Source: CAZTPJ01 sp964614515 | Lineage (GTDB): Bacteria > Planctomycetota > Phycisphaerae > Phycisphaerales > UBA1924 | Reading direction: 5' to 3' | DNA: 64,000 nt | Assembly (NCBI GenBank): GCA_964614515.1 | Contig: CAZTPJ010000007.1 | Location: 8,355 to 72,354 of the forward strand | Shown here: positions 28,108 to 36,420 of the stretch, one piece after another | Layout: each line of letters opens with the position of its first letter | Numbering within the stretch: position 1 is the stretch's first letter | The notes under the pieces: generated by a model | Databases searched by the model: none | The model's input: the letters and a program-made list of their open reading frames with translations, nothing else | Told to the model about the DNA's origin: nothing | Made by a program: the position numbers and the translations under genes

Positions 28108-28824
28108 ATGATTCGTTCCATCATCGCCGTGGCGGCGCTTGCGGGTGTATCCGCGTCCGCGTCCGCTCAGTTCGTCCTCATGGACCAGATCGGGCCGAAC
28201 AGCTCGTTCACCGAGGGTCAGCCTGCTCGCGCGAACCAGGAGTTTGAGGCCGCCAATGCCGCGTTCCACGTCGCCATGATCGACGACTTCTTCGTCGGAC
28301 CCAACGGCGCGACGATCCTGACGGCCGAGGCCGTCATGACCGGCTTTGGTCTGCCCACCGGCGTCACGAACAACTTTGATCGCGTGACCGGATGGCGTCT
28401 GGACATTTATTCATCCCCCACCGCCGCAGCGACCAACTTCGCAGGCGATGTCGCCAGCGTCGCGGTTCCCGCAGCCAGCGCGGTCCTGACGATTCCGTTC
28501 ACGACCTCCGCCGCCTCCGGCCACGTCCTGATTGACGTGTCGGCCGCGAACATCAATCTCGGCGCGGGACAATACTGGATGGCCCTGATCCCGCAGATGG
28601 CCTTCGCGGGCAACGGACAGCTCGGCGTCAATGACTCGACCTTCGGCGGAACGCCCGGCAACCTGAACTCCGTGCAGACCAACCCAGGCGGCGGCTTCGC
28701 CTTCCCAGGTGGACAGGTCGCACGCGACACCAACAGCGCGTATCGCCTCACGGCCGTGCCCACCCCGGCCACGCTCGCGCTGCTCGGCCTCGCCGGTCTG
28801 ACGGCCGCGCGTCGGCGTCGGTGA
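28108..28824 (+). CDS. Secreted protein with PEP-CTERM-like sorting tail
   Basis: The 238-residue protein has a signal peptide at ~1-20 (IIAVAALAGVSASASAQ), cleaved near ASAQ-F. The mature part is a beta-rich domain (DRVTGWRLDIYSS, GHVLIDVSAANINLGAGQYW) of no assigned family. The C-terminus VPTPATLALLGLAGLTAARRRR has the three-part sorting signal: Pro motif, membrane helix, Arg cluster. In PEP-CTERM systems this tail is recognised by an exosortase, which is not encoded in this window. The start follows GGAG (GAGAGGGAGACATG). It is an own transcription unit, with promoter upstream and terminator downstream. Confidence 0.88.
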   Translation: MIRSIIAVAALAGVSASASAQFVLMDQIGPNSSFTEGQPARANQEFEAANAAFHVAMIDDFFVGPNGATILTAEAVMTGFGLPTGVTNNFDRVTGWRLDIYSSPTAAATNFAGDVASVAVPAASAVLTIPFTTSAASGHVLIDVSAANINLGAGQYWMALIPQMAFAGNGQLGVNDSTFGGTPGNLNSVQTNPGGGFAFPGGQVARDTNSAYRLTAVPTPATLALLGLAGLTAARRRR

Positions 28825-28854
28825 ATCTGTGTAGGCTCAGTCATGCATGAATCG

Positions 28855-28884
28855 GCGGGAGTCCCAAGCGGGGCTCCCGCTTTT
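28855..28884 (+). terminator. Rho-independent terminator after the PEP-CTERM-like gene
   Basis: Stem GCGGGAGTCCC / GGGGCTCCCGC (one T-G pair), loop AAGC, then TTTTCATT. Confidence 0.88.
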
Positions 28885-29439
28885 CATTCCAGGTCGAGGG
28901 CTTTGGTGGTGCGAGCGATCCGCCGGGTACCTCGCCACGCCGTGGCGAGTTCTTCACGCCGAAGGCGTGGAGGTTCGTAGCCGGTGGTGGAGCGAAGGCG
29001 CTTCACAGAGCGACACCACCGGAAGCCGTGCCACACGTTGTTGTTTGATCTTCATGGTTCAGCAGTCCGAAGGACTGCTCGTGGGTCACGCAGCGCGGGA
29101 GATCGGTGCGCGAATCACCCATCGAACACCCCTTCGGGGTGCGATAGGGGGGGGATGCTTTCCGGGCGTGTCGCTGCGCGACGACGCCCGGCGACTGACG
29201 ACCACGCCTTCGGCGTGAAGCAATCCAGTCCGTTCGCGGAGTGAGCGGTCCACCCGGGAGTCCCGGCCAACGCGCGCAACGCGCCGGCGATGCGGGCGAG
29301 CGCGGTTGTCTTTCGTCATGGTCATGGTAGGGTGATGCCGCGCGCGATGTCCCCGCGGCGGGCGAGTTCGGAATGGTTCCGGATCGTCCCGGCCGTGAAT
29401 CCAATGCGCCGCTTCCGCGGTAGACAAAGGGGACAGGCG
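28885..29439. repeat. Field of small palindromic repeats
   Basis: At least seven hairpins in ~350 bp: CTCGCCACGCCGTGGCGAG (28931), CACGCCGAAGGCGTGG (28955), a longer CCGGTGGTG...CACCACCGG pair (28980-29026), AGCAGTCCGAAGGACTGCT (29060), CACCCCTTCGGGGTG (29130), CGCCTTCGGCG (~29208) and CCGTTCGCGGAGTGAGCGG (29229). Most have CGAAGG or CTTCGG centres. A 24-bp unit, GGGTACCTCGCCAC-N2-CGTGGCGA, at 28925-28948 recurs at 63547-63570. No gene is supported. Confidence 0.75.
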
Positions 29440-30030
29440 ATGTGCAAGAGAACTTGGATCGGGACGTTGGGGTTGTGGGCGGTTGTGACCTTGGGCGGGT
29501 GCGCCGACTTCTCGGGCGTTGACGCGCTGCGGGCGGATGTCGAGAAACTGCGGCGGCAGGCGGCCGAGGATGTCACGGCGTGGGAAGATCGGCTGGAGGA
29601 GGCGCGGGGCATGGGTGCGGATGTGCAGACCATCGCGACGGCGGAAGCGGGCGTGACGGCGTCGCGCCTGCGCCACGCTGCGCTGGATGCGGCCGTGACG
29701 GGCACGGATGCCGTGTTGGCCGAGGCGGCCGCGCCGGGCGATCCGATCGGCCAGATCGTGGGCCTTGCGGCGCCGTGGCTGCCAGCGCCTGTGCGTACGC
29801 CGCTGGTGCTTGGGGCGGCGGCCGGTGGGGCGTTGATCCGGGCGCGGCAACTCAAACGCGGCATGGTGTCGGTGGCGGTGAGCCTGCGGGAGGCGTCGGC
29901 ACGCGATCCGGATTTCGCCCGGCGATTCAAGGATCAGGCTGATACCCTTCGATCAATTCAGACGCCCACGGCCCGGCGGATCGTCGATGAGGCCGATCCG
30001 ACGCGACGACTTGTGAGACTCCCCGTATGA
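29440..30030 (+). CDS. Lipoprotein with coiled coil and central hydrophobic stretch
   Basis: The 196-residue protein has the signal WIGTLGLWAVVTLGGCADF with lipobox LGGC. Residues ~25-60 form a charged coiled coil (VDALRADVEKLRRQAAEDVTAWEDRLEEA). A weakly hydrophobic Gly/Ala-rich stretch follows (~105-135: GQIVGLAAPWLPAPVRTPLVLGAAAGGALI), then a basic helix. The design resembles lipoproteins that pair with membrane or envelope assemblies. It overlaps the pseudopilin gene by ATGA, so the two are coupled. The start follows AAAGGGG. Function is unknown. Confidence 0.83.
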   Translation: MCKRTWIGTLGLWAVVTLGGCADFSGVDALRADVEKLRRQAAEDVTAWEDRLEEARGMGADVQTIATAEAGVTASRLRHAALDAAVTGTDAVLAEAAAPGDPIGQIVGLAAPWLPAPVRTPLVLGAAAGGALIRARQLKRGMVSVAVSLREASARDPDFARRFKDQADTLRSIQTPTARRIVDEADPTRRLVRLPV

Positions 30031-30746
30031 ACCGCTCACGCACGCGAATCCCCCCCCCTCCGCTTTCACGACCCTCGGCGTTTACGCTTGTCGAGTTGCT
30101 CGTGGTGATTTCGATCATCGCGATTCTGGTTGGGCTTACGTTGCCCTCGCTGGCCGGGGCGCGAGAGAGTTCGCGCCGGCTCAAGTGTCTGACGAACCTT
30201 CGCGGCATCGGCGCGGGGGTGCAGTTGTATCTGAATCAATCGAAGGACATCTTCCCCAACGTGCGCCCCTTGCAAGGCAACAAGCCCGGGGGGGGAAACG
30301 ATCCGGGCCTGCTGGATGTGCTGACGGAATTTCTCGATGCGCCCGCGCCGCGGACCGATGGCGAGGGCAAGTTCATCGTCGGCGATCCGTACAGGTGCCC
30401 TTCGGACCTGGTCTCGACGGATGAGAGCGCGGGGTTTGAACCCGTCTGGCGCACGACGGGCACGAGTTATGAATATCTGCCCGGTGTGTTCATGGTCTTC
30501 GCGGAGTTTTTCGGCGTGGATCCGATGAACACGGCCTTCGCGGTGTCGCGGGCGTATGAGAACGGGCGTGCGTGGCCGTTCCTCGTCGATGCCGATGACT
30601 GGCACAACCTTCGCAACAGCGATGTGAAGCGCAACGCGTTGTTCTTTCCGGATTGGCGGGCGGACTGGTCGTTCAATCCGTCGTCGGAGGAACTCGAGCG
30701 GTTCTTCGCCGATATTCGGCGGTTCGGCGGGCTTGGCGGGGGTTGA
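30027..30746 (+). CDS. Type II secretion / type IV pilin-like pseudopilin
   Basis: The 239-residue protein carries a class III (prepilin) signal: basic Pro-rich leader and then AFTLVELLVVISIIAILVGL, with Glu at mature position 5. A prepilin peptidase would cut before the Phe. The C-terminal domain contains LKCLTNLRGIGAGVQLYLNQ, the segment shared by the planctomycete DUF1559-like and type II pseudopilin-like families. Such proteins polymerise or decorate short pseudopili; many copies per genome are typical in this phylum. It is coupled to the upstream lipoprotein by a 4-bp overlap. Confidence 0.9.
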   Translation: MNRSRTRIPPPPLSRPSAFTLVELLVVISIIAILVGLTLPSLAGARESSRRLKCLTNLRGIGAGVQLYLNQSKDIFPNVRPLQGNKPGGGNDPGLLDVLTEFLDAPAPRTDGEGKFIVGDPYRCPSDLVSTDESAGFEPVWRTTGTSYEYLPGVFMVFAEFFGVDPMNTAFAVSRAYENGRAWPFLVDADDWHNLRNSDVKRNALFFPDWRADWSFNPSSEELERFFADIRRFGGLGGG

Positions 30747-30785
30747 TCTCGGCGCGGGTGGCCGGGTTGACATGGGGAGCGAAAC

Positions 30786-31598
30786 GTGAGCGTACATGCG
30801 ATTCGTGAATGGTTCAATGAGGCGGTGTATCGCATCTGTGATCGCGTGGATGAGCGGCTGCGCGTGCGTGAACGCGCGGGGCGCATCGCGGATATGTTCG
30901 TTGGCACGCCGGAGCGAACGTCGCGCTCGAAGAAGATGGGCGCCGTCGCGGCGGCGCTGCTGCTGATCGTGGGGGGCGTGGGGCTATATTTCGCGCTACG
31001 GCCGTATCCCGAGCCGGATTACCGCACGGCGCCGATTGATGAACTGTTCAACTTCACGCTGCTCAAGGATGAGTTCAACCGGTTGTCGATCGAGCGTCGG
31101 CTGGAGTTGCTGGCGATTCTGCGCGAGCGGATGGAGGGGATGAGCGGGTCGGAGTCGATGCTTCTGGCGGCGTTCGCGGCGGGGATCATGGGTCAGGCGC
31201 GCGAGCAGATCGAAGAGAACATGTCGCGTCTGGCGATTGATCTGTGGGACTCGTATGCGACGGAGTATGAGGCCGTGGCAGCGGAGGACCGCGATGCGTT
31301 CCTCGACGCGACGTATGTGGACTTCTATAAGCAGATGGCGATTCTGGGTGGTGAGACGGTGGATGAATCGGATGAAGAGATCCTGCGCGAGGGCAAGGAA
31401 GAGGCGCAGCGCGGGCACGAATGGCTCAAGACGAGCGGCCCCGGCGGACGCATGCTCGGACGCGGCTTCGACATCATGTACAACAACGTCGGCCAGAACG
31501 CCACGCCGCAGCAGAAGGCCCGCGGCACGCTCCTCGTCCGCGACATGACGCGACGCTTCCGCGGGCAGGATGTCGCGACGGGACGGCCGCTGCGGTAG
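30786..31598 (+). CDS. Membrane protein of unknown function
   Basis: The protein has 270 residues. A cytoplasmic helical N-terminus (~1-50, RVDERLRVRERAGRIADMFV) leads to one membrane helix (KMGAVAAALLLIVGGVGLYFAL, ~50-71). A soluble helical domain follows (~80-270; RLSIERRLELLAILRERMEGMSG, AIDLWDSYATEYEAVAAEDR). No known domain is visible. It lies 39 bp after the pseudopilin gene on the same strand and may belong to the same transcript; a link to pilus or secretion function is inference only. Confidence 0.8.
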   Translation: MSVHAIREWFNEAVYRICDRVDERLRVRERAGRIADMFVGTPERTSRSKKMGAVAAALLLIVGGVGLYFALRPYPEPDYRTAPIDELFNFTLLKDEFNRLSIERRLELLAILRERMEGMSGSESMLLAAFAAGIMGQAREQIEENMSRLAIDLWDSYATEYEAVAAEDRDAFLDATYVDFYKQMAILGGETVDESDEEILREGKEEAQRGHEWLKTSGPGGRMLGRGFDIMYNNVGQNATPQQKARGTLLVRDMTRRFRGQDVATGRPLR

Positions 31599-31709
31599 GA
31601 ACGCGACCGAGTACGTTACGGGTGTGAAACTTTCGCCGGGCGGCTGGAACCTTGGCTCGCTTGGGGCGTACAACGAAGTTGTCGCGCTCCAGCGTAAGAG
31701 GGATCAGTC

Positions 31710-33206
31710 ATGCCGCCTCTGATCTTCGCCACCATGGTCGCCTCCGTCGTGCTGGGCCTCGTGATGATTCCGGTGGGCTGGCGCGGGTGGCGGATCAATC
31801 GCCATCCGATCTGCACGTTGTGCCGATTTGATCTTGTGGGGCTGTATCCGCAGCAGATCACCTGCCCGGAGTGTGGCGCGGGCCTGAGGCGCCGAAAGGG
31901 CGTGCGAATCGGGGCACGGCGGCGATTGTGGCCGTTCATCGGGCTTGGCGTGATCCTGATCCTCGCTCCGCTGGCGCCGCTGGGGCTTGTGTTGTACGGC
32001 GCGGCAACGGGCGCGGACATCAACAAGCACAAGCCGCTGGGCCTGCTGCTGTGGGAAGCGAGAATCGCAAGTCCGAAGGCCATGGAGGCGATTGGAAGTG
32101 AACTGCACCTGCGGCTTCGCGGCAATCGACTGGATGAGGCGCAGCGACAGCGACTGCTGGAGACCACGCTGCGCATTCACAGTGATCGCTCGCGCCCGTG
32201 GGATTCCAACTGGGCATCGTTTCTCACATGGATGCACACCAGCGGCGAGATGAAGCCGGAGGACATTGCGCAGTACTGCCTGAATGCCGTGGCGTTGGAA
32301 CCCGCTTCGCGTGCGAAGGTGGCGCCGGGCGACCTCCTGCCGGTGGAGGTTCGTTTCGGGGAGGAGCGCCTCGCCGATCGAATGAATGTTGAAATACGAA
32401 TTGTAGTGGGTGCTTGTTATCTCAATGGAACACGACTGCAGGAGGCGACGGAAGCAGCGTTGCTTCGCGGGGGTCCGGACCCCGTGCCTTATACTCGTCA
32501 AGCTGCGTTCCTCGCGTCGCCATTGTCCTTTTTCAATCGGCATCCGCACCTTGATCGTTCTCACATAGCGGTGTTGATTCCTGAGGGGACATCGCCTGGC
32601 GCATTTGAACTCGATATCGAAGTGGAGGTCGCCGCGAGACTCTTTCGAGGCTCACCGCTCAATGCAGCACCGCCGGGAGTTCCACACGAGTCGACGACGC
32701 ACGAATATTCCCGGACGGTGTGTCGATTCACGACGCCATTCGAAGTCGTGCCGGGTGCCGAACACGCCGTGTCCATTGCGCTGCCAAACGAAGAACTGGC
32801 ACGGCGCATCGAATCCGTGCTGAACGCGGCGGGCACATTCCAGTTTTCCCATCTGCGAGGCGCGAGCACCGCGGAGCGACACCTCAACGGAACGGCCTTC
32901 GAGTTCGACATTGTCGTTCCCTCTGGATCGCTTCCCGTGCAACTCGTTGGCAGAGTGGTTGAGCGAGTTGACGGCGTTGACTTCGATGTCGGAACGATCC
33001 TGACGCAGAGTGAATCCGGCCTCAGTTCGTTCTATGGAGGCGGCCACGGCATGCGCCATGTCGGAAGGCTTGTGTACGTGGTACCGCATTCAGGTGGTAC
33101 CAGAACCGACAAATTGATTCTCGTGCCGGATCCTGAAGTAGCCCGGCGGAGCGTTGACGCTGTGCATATCTACGGCGGGGAGATTACAATCGACCGGCCG
33201 AATTAG
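31710..33206 (+). CDS. Zinc-ribbon membrane protein, paralogue A
   Basis: The 498-residue protein has membrane helix 1 at ~5-24 (ATMVASVVLGLVMIPVGW), a zinc ribbon with HPICTLCRFDLVGLYPQQIT and CPECGAGLRR (CxxC ... CPEC), and membrane helix 2 at ~72-96 (WPFIGLGVILILAPLAPLGLV). The large extracytoplasmic domain is beta-rich and ends VDAVHIYGGEITIDRPN. It is a tandem duplicate of the next gene: the first ~230 residues align closely and the end matches SVDITRVYGGEIIIEN. From about 32380 onward it is visibly AT-richer than its neighbours and than its paralogue, suggesting a mosaic history. Function is unknown. Confidence 0.83.
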   Translation: MPPLIFATMVASVVLGLVMIPVGWRGWRINRHPICTLCRFDLVGLYPQQITCPECGAGLRRRKGVRIGARRRLWPFIGLGVILILAPLAPLGLVLYGAATGADINKHKPLGLLLWEARIASPKAMEAIGSELHLRLRGNRLDEAQRQRLLETTLRIHSDRSRPWDSNWASFLTWMHTSGEMKPEDIAQYCLNAVALEPASRAKVAPGDLLPVEVRFGEERLADRMNVEIRIVVGACYLNGTRLQEATEAALLRGGPDPVPYTRQAAFLASPLSFFNRHPHLDRSHIAVLIPEGTSPGAFELDIEVEVAARLFRGSPLNAAPPGVPHESTTHEYSRTVCRFTTPFEVVPGAEHAVSIALPNEELARRIESVLNAAGTFQFSHLRGASTAERHLNGTAFEFDIVVPSGSLPVQLVGRVVERVDGVDFDVGTILTQSESGLSSFYGGGHGMRHVGRLVYVVPHSGGTRTDKLILVPDPEVARRSVDAVHIYGGEITIDRPN

Positions 33207-33253
33207 CGGCGAGTCTCCGATGACGGGACAGATTGTGACATCTCGGAGGACCC

Positions 33254-34828
33254 ATGCCCCCCATCGCTTTGTTTGCACTCCTTAGCGCCCTTGTCGTCGG
33301 AAGTGTCCTGCTGATTGTCGGCTGGCGTGGTCGGCGGGTCAATCGGCATCCGGTGTGTCGGCAGTGTCGGTTTGACCTCGAGGGGTTGTATCCGCAGGTT
33401 GTGACGTGTCCGGAGTGCGGGGCGGGGCTGAAGCGAGAGAAGGGCGTGCGGATCGGGTCGCGGCGGCGCATGTGGCCGTGCGTGGTCCTCGGCGGGGCGA
33501 TGGTGATTCTGCCCGTGGCACCGCTGGCGTTGGTGTTGTTCGCGGCCATCACGGGATCGAACCTGAACTCGCACAAACCGTTGGGCCTGCTGCTGTGGGA
33601 GGCCAGGCGTGCAAGCCCCCAATCTGCGCAAGCGATTGCGACGGAGATTCAGGATCGACTCCTGACGACCAAGCTCGATGCTGCACAGACCTCGCGCGTC
33701 GTGGACGCCGGCCTGGCGCTCCAGGCGGATCACTCACGGCCGTGGCTCGAAACGTGGGGTGACATGATCGAGTGGGCGAACGTAAGCAAGCGGGCGAGCG
33801 CGGAACAGATGAAGCGGTATCGAAGTCAGGCAGCACCGGCGACCATCGCGGCGCGGGCGCAAGTCCGCGCGGGGGATCCGCTGCCGATCGAAGTGAAACT
33901 CGGCGAGTCACGCGTCGCGCGCACCACGGAGTTCATGGTGACGTTTCACGGCACGCAATGCCGGATCGCGGGGGAGATCGCCAAGGGGGCGAATCCGCCG
34001 ACGAATCCGACGATGGCCGCGGCACGCGCGATGATGGGCGGGTCTCCGATGATGGGATATGGGTATGTCGCCGGCTCGGGCTCACGCATGCGCGGGTTCG
34101 GGGGATTCGATTCGCCCTCGGCGGTCTGGGCGTATGAAGTGCCCAATACGCTCGCGCCTGGCATGTATGACGTGGAGTTGGAGATCGAGATGTCGGGCGT
34201 TGACACGAATACGTTCGGGTTCAATCCGTTTGGGCCGAAAAAGGATGATCCTGACGCGGTTCGCTCAACGCATCGAGCGCGGTTTGAAGTCGTGGCGGCC
34301 GGCGTCGACACGGTGGAGGTGATCGAACCGACACAGGAAATGACCGAACGAATCGCCCGACAACTGCGAGGAAACATGCACGTCACCCAGATGAGTACAC
34401 CCACGGGACTTGGCGCCATATTTGGGCTGGGACGGCGAACGTCGCAGGTCATGGTCACCGTTCATTACGACTCGCTGCCAGCGCCGATCGCGGCGCACGC
34501 GTCGGTGCGCCACACGGGTGGGGACGTTCGCCTCAACTCGCTTGTTACCGGCAGGTCGGTAAGCGAGTTCGGCATGGGCTATTCGCCGTATGGCGCCGAG
34601 TCCGTCATGCTCTACGCGCAGAACGTTCCCAAGATCGCGGACAAGCGGGTGGCGCTGGTGCTACGGCCGGACCCGAGCCTCGCGCAATGGAGCGTGGACA
34701 TCACGCGCGTGTACGGCGGAGAGATCATCATCGAGAATCTGAGCATCAGCGATGACTTCTACGCCGGCTTCGGCGGACAGGTAACGGAGGATGAAGAGCC
34801 GGAAGAAGAAGCGGAGGAGGAGCCGTGA
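33254..34828 (+). CDS. Zinc-ribbon membrane protein, paralogue B
   Basis: This 524-residue protein has the same plan as the preceding gene: N-terminal helix, zinc ribbon (HPVCRQCRFDLEGLYPQVVT, then CPECGAGLKR), second helix (CVVLGGAMVILPVAPLALVLF) and a big exported domain. It differs by a Gly/Met-rich loop (~255-285, MMGGSPMMGYGYVAGSGSRM) and an acidic C-terminal tail of Glu residues. CPECG ribbons on paired membrane helices are a signature family of Phycisphaerae genomes. The role is unknown. It lies 47 bp after paralogue A, so the two are a tandem operon. Confidence 0.83.
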   Translation: MPPIALFALLSALVVGSVLLIVGWRGRRVNRHPVCRQCRFDLEGLYPQVVTCPECGAGLKREKGVRIGSRRRMWPCVVLGGAMVILPVAPLALVLFAAITGSNLNSHKPLGLLLWEARRASPQSAQAIATEIQDRLLTTKLDAAQTSRVVDAGLALQADHSRPWLETWGDMIEWANVSKRASAEQMKRYRSQAAPATIAARAQVRAGDPLPIEVKLGESRVARTTEFMVTFHGTQCRIAGEIAKGANPPTNPTMAAARAMMGGSPMMGYGYVAGSGSRMRGFGGFDSPSAVWAYEVPNTLAPGMYDVELEIEMSGVDTNTFGFNPFGPKKDDPDAVRSTHRARFEVVAAGVDTVEVIEPTQEMTERIARQLRGNMHVTQMSTPTGLGAIFGLGRRTSQVMVTVHYDSLPAPIAAHASVRHTGGDVRLNSLVTGRSVSEFGMGYSPYGAESVMLYAQNVPKIADKRVALVLRPDPSLAQWSVDITRVYGGEIIIENLSISDDFYAGFGGQVTEDEEPEEEAEEEP

Positions 34829-34846
34829 GGTGTGCGGTGTGCGACA

Positions 34847-36226
34847 TCACGCCCCCACGCCCGCGTGCTTTCTCGGATCGGTCCGGGCGATGATGTCGCT
34901 GACGCCGGTTTGGTTGAAGCCTTTGTAGCCGTCGTTGCGTTCGAGGTTTTCGAGGTGAGAGCCGATGGCGCCGGTGGCGCGGAACTGTGCGGCCTGCGGC
35001 TCGGAGATGAAGCCCGCGCTGAGGAGTCGCGCGATGCGCGGCTCGGCCACACTCCATCGCTCGCCTTCCGTAAACGCCTGGCGGAGGAAGGGGAACGTCG
35101 TGAAGGGGGCCATGGTCTTGATCGCGGCCGACTCTTCCAGTTGCTTCACCAGCGCGTGATGGTCAAACTGGCACTCAAGGTGATGCATGCCCGCCTGAAG
35201 CATGGAGTCGCCGTGCAAGCCGCACCACAGGCCGACGGTTCCGAGTTTGTCGCGCGGGGCCATGGGTTCGTGTGCGAAGTCACCGAGGAGTTCATCCGGA
35301 CTCATGTCCACGTCGTTGAAGGTCGTGATGCCGGTGACGGCCTGCTCCATCACCTGCGCGCCCCACCCGGCCTCGTGCCCGGCATAGAAGCGTTCACGGC
35401 ATGTCAAGCCGAGTTTTTCGTGCAGCGCGATGAGGCGATGAAAGTTGTGGCGCGATGCGCGATAGGTGTGGTGGTCATGGTTGGCCCAACCCAGGCCGAG
35501 GCGATCCTGCCGCGCCTTTTGCACCTGCGCAGCGCGGTTGCGACGCTGCCAGTATTCACGCTCGGCCTTGAAGAAGAGGTCGCAGGCGAGATCGCGCCCG
35601 AGGTCGGCCACGGCCGCATCGACGAGCGAGTTCACATGCGCGAACCCTTCCGCATCATCGGCGAAGTCGCGATCGCGCCGGCGGAAGGCTTCGAGATGTC
35701 GAAGCGTGAGCATGGCCTGGTGTGGGTCGCCGCGCGGGATGTCATAGCCGCGCAGGCCGTGGCGCTCGATCGCCCAGAGTTCGCACGTTCCGCACCGGCA
35801 GGCCGGGGCCATGCGGATCTGGGCGAGCGGCTCGCCTTCGATGTGATGCGAGTATGGAATCTGATGCGCGGTGAGGAAGTCCACGACATCATCGACCTTG
35901 ATGGCGATGTACGTCTGGGGATCATCGGCGAGCACGACTTCGGGAAAGATGCCGCCGGGATGATGAAAGGCGTGTTCAGCCCCCGGCTGCGGACGATGGA
36001 CGAAGCCGACGCTGAGGAGTCGAAACTCGAGGTCTGAGTTTCGCGGGCATTGGATGTGATCGATCCAATCGACGAATCGCGTGCCGGTCTCGGCCTTCAT
36101 GCGCTGCGCGAGCGTGGCGGTGAAGGGGCAGCGAGCCAGGAACTCGGCGACGAGATCATTGATGAGTTGCTGCGCGAGGGGCTGGGGTTTCCATTGAAAC
36201 TGTTCAAGGGCGGCGGTTGCGGTCAT
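34847..36226 (-). CDS. Uncharacterised His-rich cytoplasmic protein
   Basis: The 459-residue protein has no signal peptide and starts behind GAGGG at 36226. It is unusually rich in His and aromatic residues. Clusters include HAFHHPGGIFPEVVL (~81-95), HQIPYSHHIEGEPLAQ (~118), a Cys pair CRCGTCELWAIERHG (~140) and NHDHHTYRASRHNFHRLIAL (~260). Two stretches (DWIDHIQCPRNSD, and DHHTYRASR... FYAGHEAGWGAQVMEQ) have the spacing of metal sites in VOC-type dioxygenases, but I cannot assign the family. A metal-dependent enzyme is a reasonable guess. It converges with paralogue B of the zinc-ribbon pair (18 bp apart). Confidence 0.7.
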   Translation of the reverse strand: MTATAALEQFQWKPQPLAQQLINDLVAEFLARCPFTATLAQRMKAETGTRFVDWIDHIQCPRNSDLEFRLLSVGFVHRPQPGAEHAFHHPGGIFPEVVLADDPQTYIAIKVDDVVDFLTAHQIPYSHHIEGEPLAQIRMAPACRCGTCELWAIERHGLRGYDIPRGDPHQAMLTLRHLEAFRRRDRDFADDAEGFAHVNSLVDAAVADLGRDLACDLFFKAEREYWQRRNRAAQVQKARQDRLGLGWANHDHHTYRASRHNFHRLIALHEKLGLTCRERFYAGHEAGWGAQVMEQAVTGITTFNDVDMSPDELLGDFAHEPMAPRDKLGTVGLWCGLHGDSMLQAGMHHLECQFDHHALVKQLEESAAIKTMAPFTTFPFLRQAFTEGERWSVAEPRIARLLSAGFISEPQAAQFRATGAIGSHLENLERNDGYKGFNQTGVSDIIARTDPRKHAGVGA

Positions 36227-36316
36227 GGCGTGGTCCCTCGTTCAGTGACCCGGTGCGTGTGAATACGGTGGATGGTGACGACCGATCGTAGACGCGACGG
36301 CGTATCGTTGGCCCGT

Positions 36317-36395
36317 GTGGCATGGGCAAGGCTCCTGCCTTGCCCGTGGCACGCGCAATCAAGCACGGGCAAGCCTGAAGGCTTGCCCATGCCAC
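36317..36395. repeat. Pair of GGCATGGGCAAG-type inverted repeats
   Basis: Two adjacent palindromes: ATGGGCAAGG-CTCCTG-CCTTGCCCGT and GCACGGGCAAGCC-TGAA-GGCTTGCCCATGC. They lie between the divergent starts of the His-rich protein and the DedA-like protein. A similar GGCACGGGCATGTAC / GCACATGCCCATGCC unit lies inside the amidohydrolase gene at 38752-38786. Confidence 0.75.
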
Positions 36396-36420
36396 GCAGA
36401 ATGGGGACAGGGATTCTTGC

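Noticed and set aside
28984..29244. Small plus-strand frames in the 29-kb hairpin field
   Set aside because: They consist of translated palindromes without ribosome sites.
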